Made by a program: the position numbers and the translations under genes. Under the pieces are notes generated by a model, which saw nothing but the letters and a program-made list of their open reading frames with translations, searched no databases and had not been told where the DNA came from. From the NCBI GenBank assembly GCA_022828425.1, contig CP094685.1, forward strand, positions 2,666,001 through 2,730,000: a DNA stretch of 64,000 nucleotides, written 5' to 3'. Of the stretch, positions 53,661 through 62,924 are shown piece after piece (the first letter of the stretch is position 1; every line of letters starts with the position of its first letter). The stretch comes from Candidatus Thiothrix sulfatifontis. Lineage in GTDB: Bacteria > Pseudomonadota > Gammaproteobacteria > Thiotrichales > Thiotrichaceae.

Positions 53661-53729
53661 TCGAACCTCCACGGGGTTGCCCCCACTAATACCTGAAACT
53701 AGCGCGTCTACCAATTCCGCCATCTCGGC
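53643..53729 (-). tRNA. tRNA-Leu (anticodon CAG), CCA encoded
   Basis: An 87-nt class II tRNA. The D-arm GGCGGAATTGGTAGACGC, the anticodon loop TTCAGGT, a long variable arm with GGGGGCAACCCC, the T-loop TTCGAGT and the 3' ACCA are all present. The acceptor stem has one mismatch, A5 opposite C68. It is the integration site of the element. Confidence 0.93.
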
Positions 53730-53869
53730 AATTCACAAAACGGTAATGCCTTGTGAGACGCGAAATATATAGCGCTCACTGCATCTTGTCAAACACCAAA
53801 CCGCGTTTTTATTGCATTTTTTTGGTACAATGCCAACATACAACAGCACAAACCCCAAAAGGACACAAT

Positions 53870-56206
53870 TTGAAGTTTAACGATCCCCATAGTCAGCGCG
53901 AAGCCGAAAAATACGATAACCCCATTCCCAGCCGTGAAATCATCTTATCTGTGCTGACGGAAGGCGGGCAGCCGCTGGACTTTGTGACCCTTGCAGACGC
54001 GTTGCATCTACACGACGAACGTGATGTCGATGCCCTGAAAAAACGCCTACGCGCCATGGAACGCGACGGGCAATTACTCTACAACCGCCGTCGCGAATAC
54101 GTCCCAATCGAACGTACCGACCTGATTGCCGGGCGCGTCATCGGACACCCCGACGGCTTCGGCTTTCTGAAACCGGATGACGGCACACCCGACCTCTTCC
54201 TGCACGCCAAGCAAATGCAACTCCTGATGCACGGCGACCGCGCCCTGTGCAGCGTGCGCGGTCTTGACCCCAAAGGTCGCCGCGAAGGTGCAGTCGTCGA
54301 AGTCTTGGAACGCGGCACCACCCAAGTCGTCGGGCGCTATTTCATGGAAGGCAATATCGGCTTTGTCACGCCTGACAATTCGCGCATCAGCCAAGACATC
54401 ATGATTCCGCCGGATGCCGCAGGCAACGCCAAACCCGGTCAAATCGTCGTCGCCGCGATTGTTGAACAACCCTCCAAACGCGCCCAACCCACCGGCAAAA
54501 TCGTCGAAGTACTCGGCGACCACATGGCTCCCGGCATGGAAATCGACGTCGCCATCCGCAGCCACCAACTGCCGCACGGCTGGTCAAGCGACATCACCGA
54601 AGAAGCGGATAAATTCGGCTACGAAGTGCCCGAAGCGGACAAAGCCGACCCACGCCGCGAAGACCTACGCGACACCCCGTTCGTCACCATCGACGGCGAA
54701 GATGCCAAAGACTTCGACGACGCAGTGTACTGCGAACGCGACGGCAACGGCTGGCGTTTACTGGTCGCGATTGCCGACGTATCGCACTACGTGCAAGCCG
54801 ATTCCGCCATTGGGCGCGAAGCCACCGAACGCGGCACATCGGTGTATTTCCCCGGCAAAGTCATCCCGATGTTGCCCGAAATATTGTCTAACGGCTTGTG
54901 CTCCCTCAACCCACACGTTGACCGGCTGTGCATGATTTGCGACATCCAAATCGGTGCACGCGGCAAACTGATCAGCTACCAATTCGTCGAAGGCATTATG
55001 CACTCCGCCGCCCGCCTCACTTACACCGAGATGGCGAAAATCGTGGTCGAGCGCAATATGGATGCCCGCCGCCAACACCCGCAAGAACTCTGCGAACACC
55101 TCGACGACCTGTATTCGCTCTACCACGTCCTGCGCAAAGCGCGTGACCGCCGTGGTGCAATCGACTTTGAAACCGCTGAAACGCGCATCGTGTTTGATGC
55201 CGAACGCAAAATCGAAGCCATTGTTCCAACCGAACGCAATGACGCGCACAAGCTGATCGAAGAGTGCATGATCCTCGCCAACGTCTGCGCCGCAACCTAC
55301 CTCAGCAAGTACAAAATCCCCGCATTACACCGCGCCCACAAAGGCCCCACGCCGGAAAAGCTCGCGGATTTGCGCCAATTCCTCGCCAGCCTCGCCCTGA
55401 GTTTGGGTGGTGGCGACGAACCCACCCCGAACGATTACACCGCGCTGTTGAATAGCCTAGGCGACCGCCCAGACCGTAATATGATTCAAACCGTGTTGCT
55501 GCGCTCCATGTCACAAGCGGTCTACAGCCCCGACTCCAACGGGCATTTCGGCTTGGCACAACCGTTTTACGCGCATTTCACCTCACCGATCCGGCGCTAC
55601 CCCGACTTGCTGGTACACCGTGCCATCCGCCACTTAGTGCGCGGCGGCAAAGTCAAAGACTATCACTATTCGCACAAAGACATGGTAGCCCTCGGCGAAC
55701 ACTGTTCCATGACCGAACGCCGTGCCGACGATGCGACCCGCGACGTGACCGCATGGCTGAAATGCGAATACATGCAGGAACACATTGGCGAAACCTTCGG
55801 TGGCGTCATTACCAGCGTGATGGGCTTTGGTTTATTCGTCGAACTCAAAGACATTTTCGTGGAAGGCTTGATTCACATCACTGCATTAACCAGCGATTAC
55901 TACCACTTTGATGCCGCGCATCACCAATTGACCGGCGAAAACTCTGGGCGCATTTACCGCCTTGGCGATGCCATCAACGTCACCGTGGCACGTGTCGATT
56001 TGGACGAACGCAAAATCGACTTCGTACTCGCCAAAGTCGAGGGTGAAACGGAAGCAACGCGCACCAAAAAGCCCAGCAGCCGCAGCCGTAAACCCGCCAG
56101 CAAAACGGAACGCGAGCCAAAGTCTGACCCGACCGCCAGCCAGAAACCTGCCAGTCCCAAAAAACCGGCCAACAGAAAACCCCGCAAGAAGAAACCGACC
56201 ACCTAA
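53870..56206 (+). CDS. rnr: Ribonuclease R
   Basis: RNase R is a 3'-5' processive exoribonuclease that degrades structured RNA. The 778-residue protein has a winged-helix N-terminus (IPSREIILSVLTEGGQPLDF), cold-shock OB domains, the RNB catalytic domain with FVTIDGEDAKDFDDAVYCER (the acidic metal site), an S1 domain (GGVITSVMGFGLFVELKDIF) and a Lys/Arg-rich tail. There is no suitable ATG; the TTG at 53870 has AAAGGA six nt upstream and aligns with the family start. An upstream ATG would add 39 unrelated residues. Coupled to rlmB (TAATG). Confidence 0.93.
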   Translation: MKFNDPHSQREAEKYDNPIPSREIILSVLTEGGQPLDFVTLADALHLHDERDVDALKKRLRAMERDGQLLYNRRREYVPIERTDLIAGRVIGHPDGFGFLKPDDGTPDLFLHAKQMQLLMHGDRALCSVRGLDPKGRREGAVVEVLERGTTQVVGRYFMEGNIGFVTPDNSRISQDIMIPPDAAGNAKPGQIVVAAIVEQPSKRAQPTGKIVEVLGDHMAPGMEIDVAIRSHQLPHGWSSDITEEADKFGYEVPEADKADPRREDLRDTPFVTIDGEDAKDFDDAVYCERDGNGWRLLVAIADVSHYVQADSAIGREATERGTSVYFPGKVIPMLPEILSNGLCSLNPHVDRLCMICDIQIGARGKLISYQFVEGIMHSAARLTYTEMAKIVVERNMDARRQHPQELCEHLDDLYSLYHVLRKARDRRGAIDFETAETRIVFDAERKIEAIVPTERNDAHKLIEECMILANVCAATYLSKYKIPALHRAHKGPTPEKLADLRQFLASLALSLGGGDEPTPNDYTALLNSLGDRPDRNMIQTVLLRSMSQAVYSPDSNGHFGLAQPFYAHFTSPIRRYPDLLVHRAIRHLVRGGKVKDYHYSHKDMVALGEHCSMTERRADDATRDVTAWLKCEYMQEHIGETFGGVITSVMGFGLFVELKDIFVEGLIHITALTSDYYHFDAAHHQLTGENSGRIYRLGDAINVTVARVDLDERKIDFVLAKVEGETEATRTKKPSSRSRKPASKTEREPKSDPTASQKPASPKKPANRKPRKKKPTT

Positions 56207-56949
56207 TGTCAAAATCCATTATTTGCGGCGTACATGCCGTTGAAAGCGCCTTGCGCAACGATACCGAAAACCTCGGACAAATCTGGCTGGACAAACGCAG
56301 CCGCAACGACCGCCTGAAAAAACTGGAAAAGATGGCGGAAGAAAACGGAATGCGCGTCATCCTCATTGACGAGGACAAACTCGACAAGATGGCAGGCAAT
56401 AACCGCCACCAAGGGATTGTTGCCGAGTATTACAAACTCAAAGCGTGGACAGAAAATGACTTCTACGACATGCTCGACGGCATGAGCGAACCGCCGTTTT
56501 TGCTGGTATTGGATGGCGTGACTGACCCGCACAATCTGGGCGCGTGTTTGCGTACCGCTGAAGGGGCTGGCGTACACGCCGTGATTGCACCCAAGGATAA
56601 TGCTGCCAGCATTACCCCGACTGTGCGTAAAGTCGCCTCCGGTGCGGCGGAAATCATCCCATTTATCCCCGTCACCAACCTTGCCCGCACGTTGGAAACG
56701 CTGAAAAGTCGCGGCATTTGGCTGACAGGTACGAGTGATAAAGCCAAGCAAACCTTGTATCAAGCCGATCTAAAAGGGCCGATGGCGCTGGTGATGGGTG
56801 CAGAAGGTGCGGGGATTCGCCGCCTCACGGAAGAATCGTGCGACTACCTGATTTCGATCCCGATGGCGGGGCAAGTGTCGAGCTTGAACGTGTCGGTTGC
56901 GACCGGCGTATGCTTGTACGAAGCGCTACGCCAGCGGCAAAAGTCATAA
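56206..56949 (+). CDS. rlmB: 23S rRNA (guanosine-2'-O-)-methyltransferase RlmB
   Basis: A SpoU/TrmH-family methyltransferase for Gm2251. The 247 residues contain an N-terminal substrate-binding domain (IICGVHAVESALRND) and the knotted catalytic domain with LDGVTDPHNLGACLRTAEGA, LVMGAEGAGIRRLTEE and IPMAGQVSSLNVSVATGV. It overlaps rnr by 1 nt, as in many gammaproteobacteria. Confidence 0.95.
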   Translation: MSKSIICGVHAVESALRNDTENLGQIWLDKRSRNDRLKKLEKMAEENGMRVILIDEDKLDKMAGNNRHQGIVAEYYKLKAWTENDFYDMLDGMSEPPFLLVLDGVTDPHNLGACLRTAEGAGVHAVIAPKDNAASITPTVRKVASGAAEIIPFIPVTNLARTLETLKSRGIWLTGTSDKAKQTLYQADLKGPMALVMGAEGAGIRRLTEESCDYLISIPMAGQVSSLNVSVATGVCLYEALRQRQKS

Positions 56950-56950
56950 C

Positions 56951-57856
56951 TCATGGTTCAGAATAGTAGTCGTACTTTTTCAGCATCTCGCTGGTAAACC
57001 GCCACGCTTCGTTGTACGACAAGCCGCTATTGTCGGGAATAATGACTTTCACGTACAAATCCGTGCCATGCTGGGTTTTCAAGGCACTTAACTCGCCGTC
57101 CAATGCGGAACGGTTGACGCCACGCGCTGCCGTTTCCCCCGGCTTGCGGATGCTGTAACCGTTTTTGCTGTACACCACTTCCACCACCTGTTTGCCTTTG
57201 GCGGAACGGGCGGGTTTGAGCAGTTTCTGGTATTTCTGATCAAGTTCGGTGAATTCACCTTGCAGGCTTAGCAACTTCTTCTCACTTTCATCCACTTTCG
57301 TCTGTAAACCAATGGCTTGTGAACTTTTCTCGTCTAAATTGGTTTGTAATTCAACAATCGCTTTGTCGCGCAAACCTAGCGTATCCGCCTGTTCACGGCT
57401 GAGGGTTTGCAAGCGCGTCAATTCTGCGTCTTTATCCGTACTGCTACTACGCGCCGCTTCGGTTTCCGCACGGCTGCGCAATAATTCCATTTCCAAACTG
57501 GCAGAGCGCTGTTGCAAATAATCGAGCTGCTCTTCCAACGTGGCGTTCGCCTGAAGTTGGAATTCGGCTTGTTGGGTGGCTTTTTGCGCTTCAAACGCCG
57601 CCCGTTGCGCTTCTTGGGCGGCACGTTGAGCTTCGAGCGCAGATTGCTGGGCTTCAACTTGAGCCGCCTGCTCAGATAGGACGCTGTTGCGCAAATTGTT
57701 CAGCAAGCGCGTATTGGTCAATACTGTCGCCACCGTGACAATCAGGAAAATCATGGTAATGACCATCATAATATCAGTGAAAGATGGCCAGAAACTTTCC
57801 TCGTATTCATCCCGCGAGCTGATCAGCGAGGCAAAAGAGAAATGCCCGTCACTCAT
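56951..57856 (-). CDS. MotB/ExbD-like motor subunit with coiled coil
   Basis: This 301-residue protein has one N-terminal membrane helix, WPSFTDIMMVITMIFLIVTV. The Asp in FTDIMM fits the proton-binding Asp of MotB/ExbD/ZorB. A long Ala/Gln/Glu-rich coiled coil follows (about residues 62-220, with EAQRAAQEAQRAAFEAQKAT). A compact C-terminal domain (VVEVVYSKNGYSIRKPGETA, TDLYVKVIIPDNSGLSYNEA) is ExbD/TolR-like, not an OmpA peptidoglycan-binding domain. It follows the A-subunit gene by 3 nt, so the pair should form a 5:2 proton-driven motor. The partner in the envelope is unknown. Confidence 0.72.
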   Translation of the reverse strand: MSDGHFSFASLISSRDEYEESFWPSFTDIMMVITMIFLIVTVATVLTNTRLLNNLRNSVLSEQAAQVEAQQSALEAQRAAQEAQRAAFEAQKATQQAEFQLQANATLEEQLDYLQQRSASLEMELLRSRAETEAARSSSTDKDAELTRLQTLSREQADTLGLRDKAIVELQTNLDEKSSQAIGLQTKVDESEKKLLSLQGEFTELDQKYQKLLKPARSAKGKQVVEVVYSKNGYSIRKPGETAARGVNRSALDGELSALKTQHGTDLYVKVIIPDNSGLSYNEAWRFTSEMLKKYDYYSEP

Positions 57857-57859
57857 GCC

Positions 57860-58798
57860 CTACCCCTTGATGTTATCGGTTTTTGCATCAAGGCGGAAAC
57901 CTTCGCGCACCGAATCGCGGATGACCCGAATATTATCCCCGCTCTGACTGACCGCCGTTTGCAAATCATCGGCTGCCAATTGCAGGCGTTCGCCCGCGTG
58001 TAAGAAACGATCCTGAATCACATGAATAGCTTCAGCAGCTTTACGCAATTCCGCCGTTAACACTGCCACGTCATTCATCAAACTATTTTCTGCGTGCTTA
58101 AAGCGCGGCATGATATACAGCGTGGTCACGTTTTCAACATTAACCAGCAATTGCGTCCGCGCATCTTGTAAACGCAAATGGAAATACGCAAAGAACACAT
58201 AACAGACAATCGCCGTAATCGTGGTGCTCAAGGCATTCGACATGCCGCCAATAATCGTGCCCATTTGCTGCATGTTTTCCGGCGAATCCAGCAAGCCTGC
58301 CGCCCCCATCAATGCAATCGACAACGACACCACCGTACCGAATACGCCCCCTAAAATCAGAATGTTATGCACAAATCTTACCAAGGTAAATTGCGTTGAC
58401 ATTCCGGCGGCTAAGGTAGATGCCAGTGCCGCTTGATTCACCGCCGCGTGCTGGCGGGCAATGGTTTGCACCGCGTGATAACGATCCACAATCATCGCAG
58501 CTTCCGGTAAACCGTAAGCGGGGTTCGGCGCATTTTCACTCACGCGCTTCAAAAAGCGTTGCAATGTGTCTTGTTCACGGGTGAAACCCAAGAACATAAA
58601 AATCATGCGCACCAGCCCGACCAAGAAAATCAGCAAAATAATTCCATTCAGTACCAGCCCCAATTGCCCAGCCTGCGTCGAATAGAAAAATTGCGTCATT
58701 TGTGTTTTGTTAAACACCACCACCGCGCCTAGCAAGAACAAGACGACCAGCATCTGCAACAACGTGAGGTAATAGCGCGTTTTAATCGGTTTCAACAT
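57860..58798 (-). CDS. MotA/TolQ/ExbB-type proton channel subunit
   Basis: This 312-residue protein has four hydrophobic segments: LLQMLVVLFLLGAVVVFNKT, LGLVLNGIILLIFLVGLVRM, the characteristic FVHNILILGGVFGTVVSLSI, and STTITAIVCYVFFAYFHL. The last two match the TM3-TM4 core of the family (GLLGTVxGL and T-rich helix). The C-terminal 80 residues are helical and cytoplasmic. I chose the ATG at 58798 with AAGGA upstream. It overlaps rmuC by 17 nt. It pairs with the B subunit downstream. Confidence 0.78.
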   Translation of the reverse strand: MLKPIKTRYYLTLLQMLVVLFLLGAVVVFNKTQMTQFFYSTQAGQLGLVLNGIILLIFLVGLVRMIFMFLGFTREQDTLQRFLKRVSENAPNPAYGLPEAAMIVDRYHAVQTIARQHAAVNQAALASTLAAGMSTQFTLVRFVHNILILGGVFGTVVSLSIALMGAAGLLDSPENMQQMGTIIGGMSNALSTTITAIVCYVFFAYFHLRLQDARTQLLVNVENVTTLYIMPRFKHAENSLMNDVAVLTAELRKAAEAIHVIQDRFLHAGERLQLAADDLQTAVSQSGDNIRVIRDSVREGFRLDAKTDNIKG

Positions 58799-60092
58799 CA
58801 GTTTCAGTATCCTTGATATACGGATGGCGTGGCACAGCTTCAATTGGCACAGGTTCCGTCACCGTGCGCCCCGATGAAATTCCCAACTCCGACAATTTAC
58901 GCACGCCCGGCAACACACTGCGTTCCAGCGAACCTAGCGCCTTGTTGTAGGTATCCACGCTGCTGCCGAGATTACGCCCCAAACGCTCCAGATGGTCAAG
59001 GAAAACCGTGAGGCGTTTGTGTAATTCCTCCCCCAAATCGCGTACCTTGCTGGCATTTTCAGCTAATACCGTTTGTTTCCAACCAAACGCCACCGCTCGT
59101 AACAACGCCACCAGCGTACTCGGTGTCGCCAGAATCACTTTGTCATTCAGGGAATCGTGCAACAGGGTTTTATCTTGCTCTAACGCCGCCCCCAAAAATT
59201 GTTCGCCGGGGATGAATAGCACGACAAAATCCGGCGATTGCTCAAACTGTTCCCAGTAACGTTTACCTGCCAGCACTTTGACGTGATCGCGCACATGGCG
59301 GGCATGGCGTTGCAAATGCCGCTTGCGACTGTCTTCGTTATCCGCGTTGACCGCATCAAGGTAAGCATCCATCGGCGCTTTCGCATCGACGATCATTTCC
59401 CGCGCATCGGGCATTCGGATCACCATATCCGGGCGGATCGTGCGTTCCCCATTGCTGCGCTGGGCTTGTTCGACGAAATCGCAGTGTTCAATCATGCCGG
59501 AGAGTTCAGCAATCCGCCGTAAACTCAATTCACCCCATTGCCCACGAATACCAGGAGTACGCAACGCCGATGCTAAACGCCCGGTTGCATCGCGCAAGGC
59601 AGTTTGATCGTGCATCATGCCGCGAATTTGCTGACTCAAAACCCCGAAACTTGTGAGCCGATCTTTTTCAATCTGCTGAATTTGTGCCTCGGTTTTTGCC
59701 AATGCATCCCGAATCGGATCAACCAAATGCTGAATCGACAACTGGCGTTGTTCCAAATCGGTACGCGATTCCACCTGAAACCGCCCCAGCGTTTCGTGCG
59801 CCAATTGCAGAAACTGGGTATTGTTATCGCGCAACGCTCGCTGCGACAACGAGGCGAAGGTATGATGCAAGCGGTCTTGCGCATCATCCAACATTCGCAA
59901 GCGTTCCTCATTGATTTGCTCTTCGGTTTGCCGCAAAAGTTGTAGGCGCTCTACTTCACGTTGTGCCTGCCGTAACGGGACACTGTAAACAAAATGTGCC
60001 AGCAATGCCCCCAGCGCAAACATAATCAGCGCCGTAACCACCACAATATTGTCATCAATGAACGCGCCTAATTGAAACGAAGCACTCTCCAT
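58782..60092 (-). CDS. rmuC: DNA recombination protein RmuC
   Basis: RmuC limits inversions at short inverted repeats and has a nuclease-like core. The 436-residue protein has one N-terminal membrane helix (IVVVTALIMFALGALLAHFV), a coiled coil (residues 45-150), and the RmuC domain (SALRTPGIRGQWGELSLRRI, IRPDMVIRMPDAREMIVDAK, LFIPGEQFLGAALEQD). The start at 60092 overlaps the phosphatase stop (TGATG); a GTG four codons earlier is possible. Confidence 0.9.
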   Translation of the reverse strand: MESASFQLGAFIDDNIVVVTALIMFALGALLAHFVYSVPLRQAQREVERLQLLRQTEEQINEERLRMLDDAQDRLHHTFASLSQRALRDNNTQFLQLAHETLGRFQVESRTDLEQRQLSIQHLVDPIRDALAKTEAQIQQIEKDRLTSFGVLSQQIRGMMHDQTALRDATGRLASALRTPGIRGQWGELSLRRIAELSGMIEHCDFVEQAQRSNGERTIRPDMVIRMPDAREMIVDAKAPMDAYLDAVNADNEDSRKRHLQRHARHVRDHVKVLAGKRYWEQFEQSPDFVVLFIPGEQFLGAALEQDKTLLHDSLNDKVILATPSTLVALLRAVAFGWKQTVLAENASKVRDLGEELHKRLTVFLDHLERLGRNLGSSVDTYNKALGSLERSVLPGVRKLSELGISSGRTVTEPVPIEAVPRHPYIKDTETDVETD

Positions 60093-60772
60093 CAAGTCAG
60101 CCACGCCAACAATTCGGCCGGATGTGCAAGACTACCATTCGCAGGCCACGCACAATGCTCGTTATTCACGTTCAAGTAACCCCATTCGGCAATCAGGGTT
60201 TGCATCCCCGCATCGCGCCCCGCCACAATGTCGCGTTCTGCATCGCCCACGTACAAGCATTGCGCGGGCGGAATGCCGCAACGGTGCGCGGCTAACAACA
60301 GCGGTTCAGGGTGCGGCTTAGCCACGGACAAAGTATCGCCACCAATAATGCACGCGGGCCGAGTGTGTAAATTCAAGGCTGTTAATAAAGGAAACGTCAA
60401 GTATTCCGGCTTGTTAGTCACAATGCCCCACGGAATTCCGCCTGCTTCCAAGGTTTCCAATACGTCAGGCATGGCGTCAAACAAACACGAATGGCAACTG
60501 ATATTGGTTTGATAATAATCGAGAAATATCTCACGACGGCGTTGTAAATCAGCAGCACTTTGTGCCGTTCCAAACGCCAATTCCAACATGCCAATGCTGC
60601 CATGGGAAACGGTATGCCGTGCTTGCGCAAGGGTAAAATGTTCGCGCCCTTCAGCGCTCAGTACCGCGTTTAACGCAGCCAATAAATCGGGTGCGGTATC
60701 CAGCAAGGTACCATCCAGATCGAACAGTACGCACTTTATCGGTGAAACAACAGTTATTGGCATCAGACGCAT
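60092..60772 (-). CDS. HAD phosphatase, phosphoglycolate/MurNAc-6-P phosphatase type
   Basis: A 226-residue HAD hydrolase. Motif I is VLFDLDGTLLDTAPD, motif II is GIVTNKPEYLTFPL, and motif III-IV are AKPHPEPLL and YVGDAERDIVAGRDAGMQT. The VSHGS and SCLFDAM segments are closer to my memory of MupP (MurNAc-6-phosphate phosphatase in cell wall recycling) than of Gph, but the two cannot be separated here. It heads the rmuC-motor operon. Confidence 0.83.
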   Translation of the reverse strand: MRLMPITVVSPIKCVLFDLDGTLLDTAPDLLAALNAVLSAEGREHFTLAQARHTVSHGSIGMLELAFGTAQSAADLQRRREIFLDYYQTNISCHSCLFDAMPDVLETLEAGGIPWGIVTNKPEYLTFPLLTALNLHTRPACIIGGDTLSVAKPHPEPLLLAAHRCGIPPAQCLYVGDAERDIVAGRDAGMQTLIAEWGYLNVNNEHCAWPANGSLAHPAELLAWLT

Positions 60773-60825
60773 CCATACAATCGGTATTTTTGAGCGGTGA
60801 TTATGCCTCTTTCGCCAACTTTTTA

Positions 60826-61083
60826 TCAGTGGTCGCGCTCAGGTAGAGCGATATTTAACTCCAGCACATCGAAATCAGTCCCTTTCTCGAATTGAACGGT
60901 GACTTGATCTTCGGTAATCAACACGTATTTCCGAATCACTTCCATAATGTCGCGGCGTAATTGCGGCAAATATTCCGGGCCATTGCGGTCAATGCGCTCG
61001 TGTGCGATCACAATTTGCAAGCGCTCTTTGGCAACCTTGGCACTGGTCTGTTTTGTTTGTGTAAAATAATTAAACCATGCCAT
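60826..61083 (-). CDS. minE: Cell division topological specificity factor MinE
   Basis: An 85-residue MinE. The N-terminal amphipathic region (MAWFNYFTQTKQTSAKVAKE) and the MinD-stimulating segment RLQIVIAHERIDRNGPEYL are present. It drives pole-to-pole MinD oscillation. It is 3 nt downstream of minD. Confidence 0.95.
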   Translation of the reverse strand: MAWFNYFTQTKQTSAKVAKERLQIVIAHERIDRNGPEYLPQLRRDIMEVIRKYVLITEDQVTVQFEKGTDFDVLELNIALPERDH

Positions 61084-61086
61084 AAA

Positions 61087-61893
61087 TCACCCAAACAGCT
61101 TTTTAAAGAAACCCTTTTTCTCCACTTCCAAGAAGCGGTGCGGAACCATTTCACCCAAAAAGCGGCGCACAAAATCCTCGTATGCTTGACCGGCATCACT
61201 GGTTTTATCGAGAATAACTGGGTTGCCGCTGTTAGACGCTTGCAAAACGCTGGCTGATTCGGGGATCACCCCTATCAATGGCACGGCGAGAATTTCAAGA
61301 ATATCTTCCATGCCCAACATTTCACCTGCTTGTACGCGTGTGGGGGAGTAGCGAGTGATTAGCAAATGTTCGCGCACGCTCTCGCCGCGTTCTGCCCGGT
61401 GGGTTTTGCTCTGTAACAAGCCTAAAATGCGGTCGGAATCGCGCACGGAAGAAACTTCCGGGTTAGTGACCACCACCGCATCGTCAGCGTAATACATCGC
61501 CATGTGCGCACCGCGCTCAATCCCGGCGGGGGAATCGCAGACAATGAAGTCGAAACCAAGCGTGTGCAATTCATCCATTACTTTGCCCACGCCCTCGGCG
61601 GTCAAGGCATCCTTATCGCGGGTTTGTGATGCAGGCAAAACGTACAGATTTTCCACGTGTTTATCCCGAATCAAGGCTTGATTCAATGACGCTTCACCAT
61701 TGATAACGTTGACGAAATCGTATACCACGCGGCGCTCACACCCCATAATCAGGTCAAGATTGCGCAACCCGACATCGAAATCGATCACAGCGGTCTTGTA
61801 ACCGTGCATGGCAAGCCCGGTCGCAAATGCTGCACTGGTTGTGGTTTTGCCAACTCCGCCTTTACCTGAGGTAACGACAACTATTCTGCTCAA
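61087..61893 (-). CDS. minD: Septum site-determining ATPase MinD
   Basis: A 268-residue ParA-family ATPase. The deviant Walker A is VTSGKGGVGKTTTSAAFATG, switch regions include VIDFDVGLRNLDLIMGCERR and CDSPAGIERGA, and the C-terminal membrane-targeting helix is FLEVEKKGFFKKLFG. Recruits MinC and MinE to the membrane. Confidence 0.97.
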   Translation of the reverse strand: MSRIVVVTSGKGGVGKTTTSAAFATGLAMHGYKTAVIDFDVGLRNLDLIMGCERRVVYDFVNVINGEASLNQALIRDKHVENLYVLPASQTRDKDALTAEGVGKVMDELHTLGFDFIVCDSPAGIERGAHMAMYYADDAVVVTNPEVSSVRDSDRILGLLQSKTHRAERGESVREHLLITRYSPTRVQAGEMLGMEDILEILAVPLIGVIPESASVLQASNSGNPVILDKTSDAGQAYEDFVRRFLGEMVPHRFLEVEKKGFFKKLFG

Positions 61894-61999
61894 AAGATGC
61901 TCCTTTTTATTAACACCGCGTGACGGGTATCACCTGAATAACGCCTTAATGATATTAACAGATGCAACCGCTATTATTTAGTATAAAAATGAGAAGTTT

Positions 62000-62728
62000 T
62001 CAGAACATTGGCGTGATTTTCAATTTTTCGCCATCCAGCCAAACCATGGCGGGGGAACCTTTCAAATTGGTTTCAATGTCATCCAACAAACGGTAATGCC
62101 CGGCAATCGACACCAGTTCTGCCTCTAGCTTCTGGCAGAAAATCCGCGCACTGGTATCACCGCCAATACCGGCTAACACACGCCCACGCAGCGAGCCGTA
62201 AACGTGTACCGAGCCACCGGCCAGAATTTCCGAACCGGCACTGGTGTGCTGTAAAATGACCAGATTACCTTCAGGAAAATACACTTGCTGACCGGAACGC
62301 AACGGACGATTAACCACTTTCACGCTCGTTAGCGGGTGGCAAGGCGCATCCTCCGTCAAAACCTCTTCCGTTACAGCATCAACCGGGCGTTCACTACGAC
62401 TCGGTGCGCCTGTCGCTCGCCCGGAACGCAAAACCGCCCATCCTGCGTGAACCGCTAATTCGCGGCATTCTTCAGCAATGTTACGTATCCCTACTGGAAT
62501 AAAGCCTAATGCCAGCAATAGCTTACGCAATGCCGCAAAATCCAACTCAACGCAACTTGCGCCCAATTGACTGCAATCCACCAACAGCGGGCTATTATCA
62601 AACAATTGCGGCAAACTATTTTGCTTACTTTTCACGCCATTCTGAATAATATCCAAATCGACGGATGCCAGCCGCAATACACTCAGCAAGGTCATTTCGC
62701 CCTTTATTTCAACTGGTTCTTCCGCCAC
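62000..62728 (-). CDS. minC: Septum site-determining protein MinC
   Basis: MinC inhibits FtsZ assembly. The 242-residue protein has an N-terminal FtsZ-binding domain (residues 1-105) and a C-terminal beta-helix with VVNRPLRSGQQVYFPEGNLV, ASAGSEI-type turns and HVYGSLRGRVLAG. The start is a GTG at 62728. About 105 bp separates it from minD, so minDE may also have its own promoter. Confidence 0.95.
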   Translation of the reverse strand: MAEEPVEIKGEMTLLSVLRLASVDLDIIQNGVKSKQNSLPQLFDNSPLLVDCSQLGASCVELDFAALRKLLLALGFIPVGIRNIAEECRELAVHAGWAVLRSGRATGAPSRSERPVDAVTEEVLTEDAPCHPLTSVKVVNRPLRSGQQVYFPEGNLVILQHTSAGSEILAGGSVHVYGSLRGRVLAGIGGDTSARIFCQKLEAELVSIAGHYRLLDDIETNLKGSPAMVWLDGEKLKITPMF

Positions 62729-62924
62729 AACCCTGACTCCTGACTAAAAAACATTTGAATGTGATATTAGCGCTAATCTTAACCGACACAAGGCATTATA
62801 TATTGTTAATTTCCACGAAAACGGCACGCATGTAAAGCAAGATACCGCTGAAATGGTTAGTTCTCAGGACAAACCCGCCACCATCCGCTAGAATTCGGGC
62901 TTTATAAAATAAAAGCTCGGATTC

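Noticed and set aside
54074..54577. Long minus-strand frame opposite rnr
   Set aside because: It lies inside strongly conserved RNase R coding sequence with GC-skewed codons; it is a shadow frame.
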